Below are positions 44,660-55,851 of a DNA stretch of 64,000 nucleotides, piece after piece. Position 1 is the stretch's first letter, and each line of letters begins with the position of its first letter. The position numbers and the translations under genes were made by a program. The notes under the pieces are model-generated. The model worked only from the letters and a program-made list of their open reading frames with translations. It did no database searches and was not told where the DNA came from. This DNA comes from Stieleria tagensis (lineage in GTDB: Bacteria; Planctomycetota; Planctomycetia; Pirellulales; Pirellulaceae): assembly GCF_024129865.1 (NCBI RefSeq), contig NZ_JAMYFE010000022.1, forward strand, positions 57,203 through 121,202, written 5' to 3'.

Positions 44660-44789
44660 CTCACACCGGAGATGAACTACCGAGTCGATTTCTGTTCGAA
44701 TTCGTAAATTCGGGTGTGTTTCATCGGCGTCCACCAACGCAGGGAAACGCCGCCTGGATCGTACGAGCTGTACCGCTTCTGCACAACAA

Positions 44790-45419
44790 CTATCGTTCGG
44801 TTGCCTTCGCCGGTTCGACTCTCTCGCTCGTGCCCTCACTCAACACCACGGCGGAAGCAATGAATGAAATCCCTTGCTGTCCTCGTGTGTCGATCATGAC
44901 GGTTTCAACCAAAGGTTGATTGACTTGCGTGCCCGCTTTCCACTCGACAATGAAGCTTGCCCCACTGCCGCCGGATTGATCTTCACGTTCGATCACAAAT
45001 TCGGTCGCCGCCAACGGCCCCAGTCGCAGTGGCTTTTTCAGCATCGACCGCAGCTCTTTCCCAGCGGTATCGAAGAAACGGACAGACGTCACCACGATTT
45101 CATCATCGGCGTCGGTGTTGCGAATGTTCAACGTCACTGTAAGCAAATACGGCTCGGCTTTTTGATGATAAACGTGTGAATAGGCTGGTACATACAATCG
45201 TTGGCCATCGACCGGATGCCACGGCATGACGTCAATTTCCATCCGGGCTTCGTCCCGCAGACTCGGCGTCTGATGCGGAATGTTGGATTGAAGGGTCCGA
45301 AATCGGAACTCAATAAAAAAGACCAGCACAACGATCGGGACGATCACAAACATGAAGATAAGCAGTTTGATTTGCTTGGTGATCTTCTCGGCTTGCTCTT
45401 CACTGACTCGGTTCGACAT
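44790..45419 (-). CDS. DUF3124-family membrane-anchored protein
   Basis: A 209-residue protein with one N-terminal membrane helix (KLLIFMFVIVPIVVLVFFI) and an exported beta-rich domain. The stretch RLYVPAYSHVYHQKAEPYLLT, the NIRNTDADDEIVVTSVRFFDTAGKEL and the later LGPLAATEFVIERED agree with DUF3124. It starts two bases downstream of the antiporter stop, so the two are one operon and may work together on ion homeostasis; the function of DUF3124 is unknown. Confidence 0.7.
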   Translation of the reverse strand: MSNRVSEEQAEKITKQIKLLIFMFVIVPIVVLVFFIEFRFRTLQSNIPHQTPSLRDEARMEIDVMPWHPVDGQRLYVPAYSHVYHQKAEPYLLTVTLNIRNTDADDEIVVTSVRFFDTAGKELRSMLKKPLRLGPLAATEFVIEREDQSGGSGASFIVEWKAGTQVNQPLVETVMIDTRGQQGISFIASAVVLSEGTSERVEPAKATER

Positions 45420-45421
45420 AG

Positions 45422-47248
45422 CTATTCTTGCGTTCCGTATTTTTCGGTGATGGTGACTGCGGAAGAGGGATCTTCCGTTGCTCGATCTGCTACTTCGGTG
45501 CCCGTGGACTCGGATGTTGCTTGCGGATTTATTGCACGCATGATCGTCATGCCGACGTACTCCACCGTCCCTCGCTCGGATATTTCCCGAACTCGCAAAG
45601 CAACAGACTCAAATTGCACGGTCGAGCCATGCACGATTTTGTGCTTTGGAAAATGCTCACGGATCAATTCGTCGAGCGTCAATTCGGCGTTCTCGTCCAG
45701 CTTGATCTGATAAAATTGTTCCAGCTCACTCACACGGACGGTGCCCCGCAATGGAAACTCCAATTCCGCAGGCAGCTCCTGACTGTGATGATCGCGATGT
45801 GCAAAGACACGGTCCACCAAGGAACGCACATTCGGTCGCAAGACAACGATCACATGATCGCCGCTTTCGAGTGTCGAACGCCCTTGTGGTAAGATGGTTT
45901 GCTCGTCGCGAACGATCAGAGCAATGACCACGCCTTCGGGCAATGCCAAGTGCTTTACCATTGTCCCAGCGGCGCGACATTCTTCATCCACGAAATAATC
46001 GACAATATCGCCATCGACATTTCCAAGCGAACTGATTTCGAGGGTCACCGGCGGCGGCAAACGGGACGGCACGTCCAGTTTTAAGTAACGTGCGACAGCA
46101 GGCAATGTCCAGCCCTGCACCAATGCAGAAACAAGCACCACAAAGAAAACGACGTCGAACATCACCGAAGCACCCTCCAGATTGGCCAACATCGGAAACG
46201 TTGCCAACGTGATCGGGACTGCTCCTTTGAGTCCAACCCAAGACAAGAAGGTCAGTTCTGGACGCGTGAACTTGAACGGTGCGGCGCACAAGAAAACGGC
46301 AACCGGTCGAGCGACAAAGATCAACACGCCTGCGATTGCCAGTGCCGGCATTGCCACTTCCAGCAATCGACTCGGGAATGACAAGATCCCCAAAGCCGTG
46401 AACATGAGGATTTGACAAATCCACGCCATTGCATCGTGAAATAACAAGATGCCGCGATGAAAAACGGGACGCTGATTCCCGATCACGATGCCTGTTAGGT
46501 AAACCGATAAAAATCCGCTGCCGCCAAATGCCGCTGCCAACCCGAATGAAGTGAGCCCGAGTGCGGTGGCCATGACGGGATACAGTCCAGCGGCTTCCAA
46601 CCGAATGTGTCTCAACATCAAGGATCCGACCCAGCCGACAAGCAGCCCAACGACTGAACCCAAAACAATCTGGTTCAGGAATAATACGAGCAACCCGCCC
46701 CCGAGCGGTACAGCGCCCGACAACACTTGGATCAGACCAATCGTGAGAAAGATGGCCATGGGATCATTCGAGCCACTTTCGACTTCCAGCGTATTGGCCA
46801 ACTTGGGACGGATATGAACACCGCCACCGCGCAGCACCGAAAACACGACCGATGCATCCGTTGATCCAACGATGCTGCCCAGCAGCAAACCTTCCAGAAC
46901 GGATAGCCCCAAGATCCACGAAGCTGCCAACCCGGTAATGAGTGCCGTGATAAACACACCGACCGTCGCGAGCACTCCTGCCGGCTTCCACGCCGACTGA
47001 ATCGATCGATAGGGAGTTCGGATGCCGCCATCAAATAGAATGATGCACAGTGCGACTGTGCCGATCCCATGAGCAAGAGAGTAATTCTCGAACTCAATTC
47101 CACCGATGCCCTCCGATCCAGCAAGCATTCCGACAATCAGAAATACGAACAGAACCGGCACGCCCATTCGAGCGGAGAATTTGTTGGACGCGATGCCAAG
47201 CAATAGCAAAATGCCCGTAATAAGAATCAGTGTTTCGATGCTGAGCAT
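45422..47248 (-). CDS. Potassium/proton antiporter, NhaP2/CvrA type
   Basis: A 608-residue inner-membrane CPA1 antiporter. The frame opens at a TTG at 47257; the ATG at 47248 gives MLSIETLILITGIL and is the more probable start. About 12 membrane segments are seen. The key acidic site is in GSIVGSTDASVVFSVLRGGG and later EVESGSNDPMAIFLT, as in K+(Na+)/H+ antiporters. The last 200 residues hold a TrkA-C-like domain (GTMVKHLALPEGVVIALIVR; GDHVIVVLRPNVRSLVDRVF) and a CorC/HlyC-like tail, both typical of NhaP2. It exchanges protons for K+ and its soluble part may sense nucleotides. Confidence 0.92.
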   Translation of the reverse strand: MLSIETLILITGILLLLGIASNKFSARMGVPVLFVFLIVGMLAGSEGIGGIEFENYSLAHGIGTVALCIILFDGGIRTPYRSIQSAWKPAGVLATVGVFITALITGLAASWILGLSVLEGLLLGSIVGSTDASVVFSVLRGGGVHIRPKLANTLEVESGSNDPMAIFLTIGLIQVLSGAVPLGGGLLVLFLNQIVLGSVVGLLVGWVGSLMLRHIRLEAAGLYPVMATALGLTSFGLAAAFGGSGFLSVYLTGIVIGNQRPVFHRGILLFHDAMAWICQILMFTALGILSFPSRLLEVAMPALAIAGVLIFVARPVAVFLCAAPFKFTRPELTFLSWVGLKGAVPITLATFPMLANLEGASVMFDVVFFVVLVSALVQGWTLPAVARYLKLDVPSRLPPPVTLEISSLGNVDGDIVDYFVDEECRAAGTMVKHLALPEGVVIALIVRDEQTILPQGRSTLESGDHVIVVLRPNVRSLVDRVFAHRDHHSQELPAELEFPLRGTVRVSELEQFYQIKLDENAELTLDELIREHFPKHKIVHGSTVQFESVALRVREISERGTVEYVGMTIMRAINPQATSESTGTEVADRATEDPSSAVTITEKYGTQE

Positions 47249-47257
47249 TGGATTCAA

Positions 47258-47621
47258 TCGCGGAGCGATGACTTTCGATAGCCAGAGGGTTGCATACCTG
47301 ACGCCCCAACACCACAGCTACACCGTTGAAGTTCAAAATATCAGGTGCAATTTTGGGCATCAGGATACCGGCCTGATCCGCACGCTCGCAATGCGATCAA
47401 GTTGGCCGACACATCCATCAAAAACGGACTTCCGATCGCTTCGTTCAGTTTACCGAGTTCGTTAACCTGGACTAGCTTGCAAAAGTCCGCGTTCAAAATT
47501 TTCACCTGTACAACGCAGTCGTTGCCCCAGATTGGCACAGACAGGTTGGCGTAGGTCGTCCACAGGTGGAGTGTCATTTCGAGGTGCTCCAACGACAATC
47601 CCGCAACGCAACTCAGCTAGA
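47258..47621. other. Divergent intergenic region between the antiporter and the histidine kinase
   Basis: About 360 bases. It may include a small minus-strand gene (47341-47577, listed separately). No promoter or operator is obvious. Confidence 0.4.
47341..47577 (-). CDS. Possible 78-residue small protein upstream of the antiporter
   Basis: Frame on the antiporter strand with GGAG nine bases before its ATG. The sequence is well-mixed (LHLWTTYANLSVPIWGNDC, then QVNELGKLNEAIGSPFLMDV) and ends CT. No family is recognised; it may be real or a chance frame. Confidence 0.35.
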   Translation of the reverse strand: MTLHLWTTYANLSVPIWGNDCVVQVKILNADFCKLVQVNELGKLNEAIGSPFLMDVSANLIALRACGSGRYPDAQNCT

Positions 47622-48890
47622 ATGAGCAACATGAAACACACCTCCGATTCAACGCCTCAACGTGGTGAACCGATCCCAGAGCATTTCTTCCGTTTGATTT
47701 CCGACTTCACCTACGATTGGGAAAGTTGGTTGTCCTGCGACGGCGAAGTCTTGTGGGTGAATCAAGCTGTCGCAAGATTTACCGGCTACACGCCGGAAGA
47801 ATGTTTGACGATGGACGACTACCCAATCCCCCTGGTGGCCCCGGAAGACCGTTCGCGGATAGCCCGCTGTGTCGATGAAGGCAGCGGCGGAAGCACCGCA
47901 AACAATGTCGAATTCCGAGCATTACATCGCGATGGATCACAATGTTGGTGTGCGGTTTCCTGGCAGCCGATGATTGATGCAAGCGGCCAGTCACTTGGAT
48001 TCCGTGCCAGCGTACGTGACATTTCCGAGAAAAAGCAAATGCGGGAACAACTTTATTTGCACAATGAACACCTGGAGCAACTCGTCCAAGAACGCACCGT
48101 TCGAATTGCCAACCTCGAACAACACCGATTGAAGATGGAGAAACTCGCTGCGCTTGGCGAATTAGCCGCCGGTGTCGCTCATGAAATCAATAACCCGCTG
48201 GCTGGTATACGCAACGCATTCGCACTCTTTAAACGCAATCTGCCTAAACAGGCCAAGCACTACGACAAACTAGAACTGATCGACAACGAGATCGAACGCA
48301 TCAGCGGAATCACCCACCAAATGTATCAGCTCTATCGCCCCAGCCAGCAGCGAGCATCAACGTTTTCGCTGAAGCAGGCGATCGACGAAGCCATCACGCT
48401 CGCATTGCCGATGTCGCGAAAAGCGAAGGTAAAAGTGGTGGCGTCATTCGGTTCCAATGATGCAGGTCGCCTTGCCAATCCATCGCAGGATGTCACTCAA
48501 CAGACCGCTGGAGCGGCCAGCGACAACCCAACCGTCGTGTTGCGTGAAGGCGAACTGAAGCAGGTGCTATTGAATTTGATCCACAACGCCATTCAAGCTT
48601 CGGAGGCTGGCGACCAAGTGGAGGTTGCAGCTCGAACCGACGAAAAACATGCCTTCATTACGGTAACAGACCACGGTCACGGAATCGCAACACATGTTAT
48701 TGGCAAAATTTTCGACCCGTTTTTTAGTACAAAGACAGAAACGGTTGGTCAGGGCATGGGACTGGGACTGTCAGTGACGCGAGGCATCATCGAAGCGATG
48801 GAGGGAACGATTGAAGTGGCAAGTGAACCGAACGTTGGCACAGAGTTCGTCGTGAGATTGCCAAGACGATTAGAGGGCGATTGTCGCTGA
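47622..48890 (+). CDS. PAS-domain sensor histidine kinase
   Basis: A 422-residue soluble kinase. Start ATG at 47622 (a second ATG at 47631). A PAS domain covers about residues 20-150 (WESWLSCDGEVLWVNQAVARFTG; WCAVSWQPMIDASGQSLGFRASV), then a short coiled-coil, the HisKA dimerisation helix with phospho-acceptor H187 in AAGVAHEINNPLAGI, and the HATPase with N box NLIHNAI, G1 DHGHGI, F FDPFFST and G2 GMGLGLS. No membrane segment is seen, so it senses an internal signal. The response regulator gene follows after 50 bases, so the pair is a two-component system. Confidence 0.93.
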   Translation: MSNMKHTSDSTPQRGEPIPEHFFRLISDFTYDWESWLSCDGEVLWVNQAVARFTGYTPEECLTMDDYPIPLVAPEDRSRIARCVDEGSGGSTANNVEFRALHRDGSQCWCAVSWQPMIDASGQSLGFRASVRDISEKKQMREQLYLHNEHLEQLVQERTVRIANLEQHRLKMEKLAALGELAAGVAHEINNPLAGIRNAFALFKRNLPKQAKHYDKLELIDNEIERISGITHQMYQLYRPSQQRASTFSLKQAIDEAITLALPMSRKAKVKVVASFGSNDAGRLANPSQDVTQQTAGAASDNPTVVLREGELKQVLLNLIHNAIQASEAGDQVEVAARTDEKHAFITVTDHGHGIATHVIGKIFDPFFSTKTETVGQGMGLGLSVTRGIIEAMEGTIEVASEPNVGTEFVVRLPRRLEGDCR

Positions 48891-48940
48891 TCAAGTGTCG
48901 ATAGGACTCGCCAAGCCGCAGCCACTTTGAATTGAAACCG

Positions 48941-50329
48941 ATGGAAAACAAACAACGAATCTTGATCGCAGACGACGAACCGCTCTACCGCAACACGACC
49001 GCCGAACTGTTGCGTGACGAGGGCTATGAATGCCTGTGTGTCGAAGATGCCAATGATGCCATCGAAGTGCTCAAAGAGCATTCGTTCGATTTGATCCTCT
49101 CCGACCTGAACATGCCTGGCAACTTGAAACTCGAGTTGCTGAAAGAAGGCCGAACCAGATATTCACATGTCCCCATGATCGTCATCACCGGCGTCCCCTC
49201 GATCCCTTCAGCCATTGAGAGTGTGCGACTAGGCATTGCGGACTATTTGCTCAAACCAGTCAAGTTTGAAGAGTTGCTGGCGGCGGTCCAGCGAGCACTC
49301 CTCCACCAATCCGCTGCTACCGGTATCGACTCAGGCACGAAGCCCAATCTCGAATTGCACTCAACGTTTCCTGAGATTATCGGCGAGAGCCAAGTGATGC
49401 TGGACCTGCTGGACGTGGTTGACCGCGTGGCATCGAGCAACACCAACGTTCTGATCACCGGTGAAAGCGGAACCGGCAAAGAAGTCATTGCCAGTGCGAT
49501 CCATCACCACAGTCCACGACGCCAACACGCACTTCAAGTCATCGACTGTACCGCAATCCCTGAATCGCTGTTCGAGTCGGTGTTGTTCGGTCATATCAGG
49601 GGATCATTCACGGGTGCCGTGAAAGACCAAGTCGGGTTGCTTCGCGCCTGCGATGGCGGGACGGCATTCTTCGACGAACTCGGCGAACTCCCAGCGACAT
49701 CTCAAGCGAAACTGCTGCGAGTCATCCAAGAGCATACCTTCACGCCCGTAGGTGACAACGAACCAGTGAGAATCGACACACGATTCATCTGCGCAACCAA
49801 CCGCGACCTGCAAGCCGAAGTGGATGCCGGCCACTTCCGCCGAGACCTGTTCTATCGCCTCGCTGTGATCCACATCGAACTGCCGCCACTACGCGAACGA
49901 GGCGATGACGTATTCTTACTGGCCGAAGCGTTCTTGGAACGTCTTCGCCCCGCGGATTCCAGCATTGTCGGTTTCTCCGACGAAACCATCGAGTGCTTCC
50001 GCCGCTACCAATGGCCCGGCAACATCAGGGAAATGCGCAACGTCATCGAACGCTCAATCACACTTGCTCGAGACGACTTGATCCAGCCCAGCGATTTGCC
50101 ACTGCCGCTGCGCAGTCCTACAACGGAAACAAACGGTGATGTTTCAGACCTGACCGCGGTTTCTCGCGATGAAGCGCTCGACAGCGCCGACCGCAACTAC
50201 CTGACTCAGTTGCTAGAAAAACACCAAGGTGTAATCGCCAGCGCCGCCCGCCAAGCCGGCCTGTCTCGCCAGGGCATGAACAAATTACTCAAACGTCACG
50301 ACATCGACGCCGACAACTTCCGGAACTAG
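48941..50329 (+). CDS. NtrC-family sigma-54-dependent response regulator
   Basis: A 462-residue activator. N-terminal receiver with the phospho-acceptor D55 ([10 protein letters not shown]) and the Lys-Pro in [12 protein letters not shown]. The AAA+ domain has Walker A GESGTGKE at 174-181 and the sigma-54 contact loop G-S-FTGA at 221-226, in place of the more usual GAFTGA. A Fis-type helix-turn-helix closes the protein ([26 protein letters not shown]). It should activate sigma-54 promoters when phosphorylated by the adjacent kinase; one such promoter is visible at 42902-42917. Confidence 0.95.
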   Translation: MENKQRILIADDEPLYRNTTAELLRDEGYECLCVEDANDAIEVLKEHSFDLILSDLNMPGNLKLELLKEGRTRYSHVPMIVITGVPSIPSAIESVRLGIADYLLKPVKFEELLAAVQRALLHQSAATGIDSGTKPNLELHSTFPEIIGESQVMLDLLDVVDRVASSNTNVLITGESGTGKEVIASAIHHHSPRRQHALQVIDCTAIPESLFESVLFGHIRGSFTGAVKDQVGLLRACDGGTAFFDELGELPATSQAKLLRVIQEHTFTPVGDNEPVRIDTRFICATNRDLQAEVDAGHFRRDLFYRLAVIHIELPPLRERGDDVFLLAEAFLERLRPADSSIVGFSDETIECFRRYQWPGNIREMRNVIERSITLARDDLIQPSDLPLPLRSPTTETNGDVSDLTAVSRDEALDSADRNYLTQLLEKHQGVIASAARQAGLSRQGMNKLLKRHDIDADNFRN

Positions 50330-50508
50330 TGCTTCATCCCGGCTACCGCTGCACCCCCGACCGATTCGACACCACTGGCGGCATTGTGCCCAGAGCAATG
50401 GCCAATTCGTGTCCGCCAAGAAAGCCAAAACGAACACGTCAAACGGCTAGCAGTCGCGACGACGTCGTTTAAAACCCCTTTCCCCTTTTTTGTTGGAGAG
50501 TCGGATTT

Positions 50509-51921
50509 CTAGGCAATGATTTCATCCACGACACGCCCTTCCACATCTGTCAGCCGAAAATCTCGACCGCCATATCGGTAAGTGAGTCGTTCATGATCGA
50601 CGCCCAACAGATGCAGAATGGTGGCGTGTAGATCATGGACGTGGACTTTGTCGTGCGTGGCATAGTAGCCAAATTCATCGGTCTCACCGTAGCTGAATCC
50701 CCGCTTCACTCCGCCGCCCGCCATCCAGTAGGTGAACCCGTGTGGATTGTGATCGCGACCATCTTTGCTTGCCCCCTGAACTGTCGGAGTCCGACCAAAC
50801 TCGGCGCCCCAGATCACAAGTGTGTCGTCAAGTAACCCTCGTTGCTTGAGATCCATCAGCAGTCCGGCAATGGGCTTGTCGACTTGGGTTGCAAGCTCCA
50901 AATGCTTGTCCTTCAAATCTCTGTGCTGATCCCAGTAGCTATGGTTGACCTGAATGAAGCGAACTCCGGCTTCCGACAAGCGTCGAGCGAGCAGGCACTG
51001 ACGTCCATAGTTATCCGTAGCATCTTCGTCGATTCCATAAAGTCGACGGATTGATTTAGATTCGCGACTGATGTCCAACACCTCCGGCGCTTCCGTCTGC
51101 ATCCGAAATGCGAGTTCAAACGATTCAATGCGAGCGTCCATCTCCGCATCAGCCGACGTGCGCGCACCGGGGCGTTTCAATCGATCGAGATCTTTTAAAA
51201 ATTCCAATTGGCTTGCTTGAATCGAGTTCGGTACGCTCTCGTTCGTCAAATTGTTGATCGCTGCCCCCGACTCTTTGATCGCCTCGCCTCGCATGCCTAC
51301 ACGGGTCGCTTGATGAATGGGCGGAAGAAACGCGGAGCCGAAATTCTGCACACCTCCGTGCCCCAAGGTCGGGCTCATCGTGACAAAACTAGGGAGATTC
51401 TCGTTCTCAGTTCCTAATCCGTAGCTGATCCACGCCCCCATGCTCGGTCGCACGAAAGTGTCCGAACCGGTGTGCATCTTTAGCATCGCGCCGCCATGAG
51501 CTTCATTGGATCCATGAAGTGATTTGATGAATGTGATGTCATCGACACAGCGTCCGACGTTGGGAAACAAGTCGCTGACCCATGCACCTGATTCGCCATA
51601 TTGGCGAAACTTCCACGGGCTGGCGAGCAGATTCCCGGTCTGGCCGAACTGGACTCGCGGTTTGGCGAAAGGAAGCGGTTCGTTGTTACGAATGGAAAGC
51701 TGGGGTTTGTAGTCGAATGTGTCAACTTGTGATGGGCCGCCATGCATAAACAGAAAAATGACTCGCTTCGCCCGCCCCGGGAAATGAGGCAGTCCGGCCA
51801 GTTTTTCGCTGGAAGCCTCTGCAACACTGGCCTGTCGAATCAACAGATCCGCCAATGCGATTGAACCGAATCCGGCACCTGCGCGATTCAACAATTCTCG
51901 TCGTGTGAGTTCAGCGTTCAT
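50509..51921 (-). CDS. DUF1501 family protein
   Basis: A 470-residue protein of unknown activity, typical of planctomycetes. The N-terminus has a Tat-like signal ([22 protein letters not shown]). The core shows the alkaline-phosphatase-like segments known in the family: [38 protein letters not shown] and [18 protein letters not shown], with [14 protein letters not shown] near the end. The gene starts 11 bases after the PSD1 gene and is co-transcribed with it. Those two families are nearly always paired. Confidence 0.93.
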   Translation of the reverse strand: MNAELTRRELLNRAGAGFGSIALADLLIRQASVAEASSEKLAGLPHFPGRAKRVIFLFMHGGPSQVDTFDYKPQLSIRNNEPLPFAKPRVQFGQTGNLLASPWKFRQYGESGAWVSDLFPNVGRCVDDITFIKSLHGSNEAHGGAMLKMHTGSDTFVRPSMGAWISYGLGTENENLPSFVTMSPTLGHGGVQNFGSAFLPPIHQATRVGMRGEAIKESGAAINNLTNESVPNSIQASQLEFLKDLDRLKRPGARTSADAEMDARIESFELAFRMQTEAPEVLDISRESKSIRRLYGIDEDATDNYGRQCLLARRLSEAGVRFIQVNHSYWDQHRDLKDKHLELATQVDKPIAGLLMDLKQRGLLDDTLVIWGAEFGRTPTVQGASKDGRDHNPHGFTYWMAGGGVKRGFSYGETDEFGYYATHDKVHVHDLHATILHLLGVDHERLTYRYGGRDFRLTDVEGRVVDEIIA

Positions 51922-51932
51922 GATGCGGTTCC

Positions 51933-54356
51933 CTATTCGACGTAGATGAATTCATTTGCTGAGATGAACGTTCGGCACAGCGCCGACCAAGCTCGTAATC
52001 GGCGATCTGCAGGCTTCAGGCCCATTTCGTCTTGAGCCTCAATGGTCGCAAGGAACTGCTGAATACGAACCACTTCGGACTCCATCGGGATTCGTGAATA
52101 GAGTCGTGCGAACGCCATTTGGATAAGTTCTCGATCATCCACTCCGGAGCTCAGCGGACCTCGCTGAAGCAATTGCTTTGCCAGATTCTCTGCTTGCTCC
52201 GTCACGAGTGGACTGTTCATCATGAACAAAGCTTGTTGTGGCGTGACCGTGGTCGGACGCTGCGAAATGTGTGTTGCCGGTTCGACGTAATCGAACGCGC
52301 TGAACATTTCATCCAAAGCGCTGCGATTGATCTTCAAGTAGATCGCACGCCGACTCGAATCTTTGTCATCCGCTTCGTTTCCGGGGGTCAAATCGAGGTT
52401 CCCACCGGCCATCAACACAGCATCGCGGATCGGTTCAGCTTCCAGTCGCCGACGGTTTTGACGTCTCCACAGCCGGTTGTCCGGATCACGTTCTTCGTCT
52501 TCGACGATCGGTTGGCTGTCCATCTGATAGGTCGCCGACCGCATGATTAATCGATGCATTTCCTTGAGCGACCAGCGGTTACGAATAAGTTCCAGCGCCA
52601 GCCAATCAAGAAGTTCCGGGTGTGGGGGCGGCTCTGCCTGCAGGCCAAAATTGGATGGGGATCGAACCAGCGCCTTGCCAAAGTGCCACATCCAAACCCG
52701 ATTCACCATCACCCGCGCAGTGAGTGGATTCTCCGGTGATGCGATCCAGCGTGCGAGCTCCAGTCGACCACTCGTTGTCTGCCCTATGGATTCCCCTGCA
52801 TGCACACTCGCCAGAACCTTTGGCATGGCGCGTGGGACGAGGTCCGTGCCAAGCGTCAGGTGGTTCCCACGAATGTGAACAGCCAAATCCGTCGGTTCGC
52901 TCTCCTCCACCGCCATCACCATTTGGTAGGGCGGCATCTGTTGCTCCAGCTCCTTGACAACCTTTTGCTGTTGTTTGAGTTCACTGGCGTCGAAAGACTG
53001 GTCGTCTCGGCCCTTCAAATCTCGCAGTCGATGTAACTTTGCCTGTTCTTGGTCAAATCGAGCTTGGAACGGCAATCGTTGAGTGTGGATCTCTTTGGAG
53101 GGAAGCGGGCGTTCCATCCACATCGAGACGTGGCCCTTGTGAGCCATCGTTTTCGTGCTGTAAAAAATGCCTGCCAGTGCATAGTAGTCCTCGGCACTGA
53201 CAGGATCGAATTTGTGATCGTGGCACCGGGCACAGCCAACCGTCAGACCCAGCATGGTACGGCTGACGGTGTCAATCTGCTCATCAACGATGTCAATGAT
53301 CATCTTGTCTTTGTCTTGTTCAGCCAGCATTTTGGGGCCGATGACCAACATGCCCGTTGCTGTCAGCAGGTCACCAGCCGCCACTTCATCGTCGGGAACC
53401 GGAAGCAGGTCGCCAGCGAGTTGCTGCACGAAGAAATCATCTAGCGGCAGATCATCGTTCAGCTTTCGAATGACCCAGTCGCGGTAGCGCCAAGCGTTTG
53501 GCAAGCTGTGGTTTTCGTCGGCTCCATTTGTGTTCGCGTAACGGACCAGATCCAGCCAGTGCCGCCCCCAACGTTCCCCATATTGTGGCGAGCTGAGTAG
53601 CCGTTCCACAACGCGGTCGAACGCGCCGGGTGATTCGTCGTTTAAAAAGTTCTGAACTTCATCCAAGGTGGGTGGCAGGCCAATCAGATCGAACGTCGCT
53701 CGGCGAATCAGCGTTCGCTTGCCAGCAGAAGGAGCTGGGCGGAAGCCAGAATCGCGCAGCTTTCGCAGGACGAATTGATCGATCGGATTCTTGACTTGTT
53801 CGCTGTCGGCCTCATCGTATTCCGGTGGTACCCGGTTCGCGATCTTTTTGAAGGCCCAGTGCTCGGCAGCGGCCTCCCAATCAACGGGTTTAAGCTTGCC
53901 ATGTCGCACATCCGAGCGTGGATCAAACGCGCCCCGCTCAATCCACGTCACGAAATCCGCAATCACCTCGTCAGCTAACTTGCCGTCCGGGGGCATCTCG
54001 AACGACTGATGCTTGAGCGATGCAATTAGCAAACTGCCGTCAGGGTTGCCCGGCACAAGGAGTGGACCGCTATCTCCACCCTCGTGCATTGCAGATCGAT
54101 GATCGACCTGCAATCCACCCCGTACGATCTTTGATTCCGCTGAATGGCATTCGTAACAGTGCTCAACGAGCACGGGGCGTATCCGCGACTCGAAGAACTC
54201 GGCTTGCGTATCCAACGGCCGTTGGTCGCGATCATCCGCGAATAACGTCGAACTGAACAACAACAGCGGTGCGAACACACTGATTGCGATGCCAGGCAGG
54301 AACACTCCTGAAGGCCACGCTCGTTTCGGATGACTTGTTCGTCGTTTATCGTGCAT
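51933..54356 (-). CDS. PSD1 and planctomycete cytochrome C domain protein (DUF1549/DUF1553)
   Basis: An 807-residue protein; the ATG at 54356 has AAGGGA upstream, while the frame opens earlier at 54395. Signal peptide region ([22 protein letters not shown]). A PSCyt1 domain follows with a haem-type motif CYECH in [20 protein letters not shown], then DUF1549 ([36 protein letters not shown]) and, at the end, DUF1553 ([52 protein letters not shown]). The pair with DUF1501 is thought to take part in degradation of sulfated polysaccharides in this phylum; the reaction is unknown. Confidence 0.95.
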   Translation of the reverse strand: MHDKRRTSHPKRAWPSGVFLPGIAISVFAPLLLFSSTLFADDRDQRPLDTQAEFFESRIRPVLVEHCYECHSAESKIVRGGLQVDHRSAMHEGGDSGPLLVPGNPDGSLLIASLKHQSFEMPPDGKLADEVIADFVTWIERGAFDPRSDVRHGKLKPVDWEAAAEHWAFKKIANRVPPEYDEADSEQVKNPIDQFVLRKLRDSGFRPAPSAGKRTLIRRATFDLIGLPPTLDEVQNFLNDESPGAFDRVVERLLSSPQYGERWGRHWLDLVRYANTNGADENHSLPNAWRYRDWVIRKLNDDLPLDDFFVQQLAGDLLPVPDDEVAAGDLLTATGMLVIGPKMLAEQDKDKMIIDIVDEQIDTVSRTMLGLTVGCARCHDHKFDPVSAEDYYALAGIFYSTKTMAHKGHVSMWMERPLPSKEIHTQRLPFQARFDQEQAKLHRLRDLKGRDDQSFDASELKQQQKVVKELEQQMPPYQMVMAVEESEPTDLAVHIRGNHLTLGTDLVPRAMPKVLASVHAGESIGQTTSGRLELARWIASPENPLTARVMVNRVWMWHFGKALVRSPSNFGLQAEPPPHPELLDWLALELIRNRWSLKEMHRLIMRSATYQMDSQPIVEDEERDPDNRLWRRQNRRRLEAEPIRDAVLMAGGNLDLTPGNEADDKDSSRRAIYLKINRSALDEMFSAFDYVEPATHISQRPTTVTPQQALFMMNSPLVTEQAENLAKQLLQRGPLSSGVDDRELIQMAFARLYSRIPMESEVVRIQQFLATIEAQDEMGLKPADRRLRAWSALCRTFISANEFIYVE

Positions 54357-54659
54357 TCGCAGATCCCTTCCCTCTCCACCGGTAACAACCAGCATACGCT
54401 CTCAGTCCGCGACTGTCGGTGTTTTCACCAGGCCCTGTGATCCAGTCAAGATTTTCGGCGGGGTTGGAATAGACAGGTCGATCTGTCCGGACGCCCATGT
54501 GTGATTACTCCTGACAAACGGTTCAAAGTCACGCAGAATTCTCATCATTTTGTACCAAGTTCGGAGGTAGGACTTCGGTCTCTAACCCGGACGTCCCAAG
54601 CGACCAGCATGCAGAGCGAAGCCCTGAAGTGTCATCTGACGCCTGCGGTTGAGACATGA
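54357..54659. other. Intergenic region upstream of the PSD1 operon
   Basis: About 303 bases between the PSD1 gene and the amidohydrolase gene. I see no gene, repeat or operator. Confidence 0.4.
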
Positions 54660-55598
54660 TCATCTCTCGATCCAGCGATAAACTGCGAGCGAGTTTTTCC
54701 AGAAGTACTTTTCGGCCACCTCGTGCCCCTTACCAGAAAAGTACTGATCAACAACCTTGTACGACGATTCGTATGAACCGCCGCGCTGGGATACGGGCCA
54801 GTTGCTTCCGTAGATCAGCCGGTCTTCGCCAAATTGATCCCAAAGGTAATCGAGCACTGGTAAATAGTATTCGGTTGCGGTTGGTGATTTTCCGAATTCA
54901 CGTTTCGCTTGTTCAATGAGCCCCGACACCTTCATGGACACGTTTGGTCGCTTGGCAATCTGCGCGACGTTATTCTTCCAATTCGGCGGAATGGCTTTCG
55001 GATCGCCCGGTCGCCCGGCATGATTGATGACGATTCGCAAGTCCGGCACCGCCTGCGCCAGCCGATGCATCAAAGGCAATTTCGTGTAGGGCACATTTAG
55101 ATCGAGTTCTAAATCGTGATCCGCCAACTGCTTTGCTGCGACGATCAATGGATCCAAGTCACCATCCAATGGCACACGATTGTCTCGCCAACGAATCCCA
55201 CGAAACAGTGGATTCTTCGAAAAGCGAATCAGATGTGATTTGAATTTGGGGTCGCTCGGGTTGAGGTTGCCAACAAACCCAACGATCGAAGGATTTGTTT
55301 CTGCCAAATCCAGAACCCATTGATTGTCCTCCACCCACTCACTGGCTTCGACAACCACCGTTTCGCGAACACCCATCGGGCTCGCAACCGCTAGGAAGTC
55401 CGTTGGCATCACCTTTCGGTACAAGGAGGATGTCTTTTCCGACGGCCAGGGAACACCCTGTGGTCGCGTGGGATCGTAAAAATGCGTGTGAGTATCGATG
55501 ACGCGGATAGGTTTCGGCGTCTCGGTGGCAACGGCCATCGGTCTGGACGATGCCCAAACCGTTGCGGCTGCGGCTTGAATGAAATGTCGTCGCTTCAC
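54660..55598 (-). CDS. Amidohydrolase-family (fuconolactonase-like) protein
   Basis: A 312-residue protein of the amidohydrolase 2 superfamily. The GTG at 55598 gives KRRHFIQAAAATV, a Tat-like signal, and is preferred over the longer frame from 55685. The catalytic part begins IRVIDTHTHFYDPTRPQG (metal-binding H-x-H). Later strands show FRGIRWRDNRV, LELDLNVPYTKLPLMH, LRIVINHAGRPG and a terminal DRLIYGSNWPVSQRGG, the typical His and Asp ligands. Family members include L-fuconolactonase and related lactonases, which fits with a neighbouring GH95 fucosidase-like gene, but the exact substrate is not proved. Confidence 0.8.
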   Translation of the reverse strand: MKRRHFIQAAAATVWASSRPMAVATETPKPIRVIDTHTHFYDPTRPQGVPWPSEKTSSLYRKVMPTDFLAVASPMGVRETVVVEASEWVEDNQWVLDLAETNPSIVGFVGNLNPSDPKFKSHLIRFSKNPLFRGIRWRDNRVPLDGDLDPLIVAAKQLADHDLELDLNVPYTKLPLMHRLAQAVPDLRIVINHAGRPGDPKAIPPNWKNNVAQIAKRPNVSMKVSGLIEQAKREFGKSPTATEYYLPVLDYLWDQFGEDRLIYGSNWPVSQRGGSYESSYKVVDQYFSGKGHEVAEKYFWKNSLAVYRWIER

Positions 55599-55851
55599 TG
55601 CAGGAATTGACTTTGAAGAAAAGGGAAGGTGGAACCGGCCATCCAAGTTTTGATGATAGTGAATCGCTGTATCCTGTTCATGCAATGAAGTGCGCCGTTT
55701 AAATCATTTCTTAGCGAAGATCGCCGGACAGGCTCCCGCACCTCGTTGCATCCGGGCACCTTGCCCCTCGCATCCTACCCAACCTCAACACACGTTCGAT
55801 TCAGTTGGACAAATCGACCGGATGGCTTTGCTGGAGAGGCATCGAAATTCC

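Noticed and set aside
47520..47545. Second sigma-54 site near the histidine kinase (TTGGCACAGACAGGTTGGC)
   Set aside because: The GG and GC are not 10 bases apart and the -12 part reads TTGG, so it does not fit.
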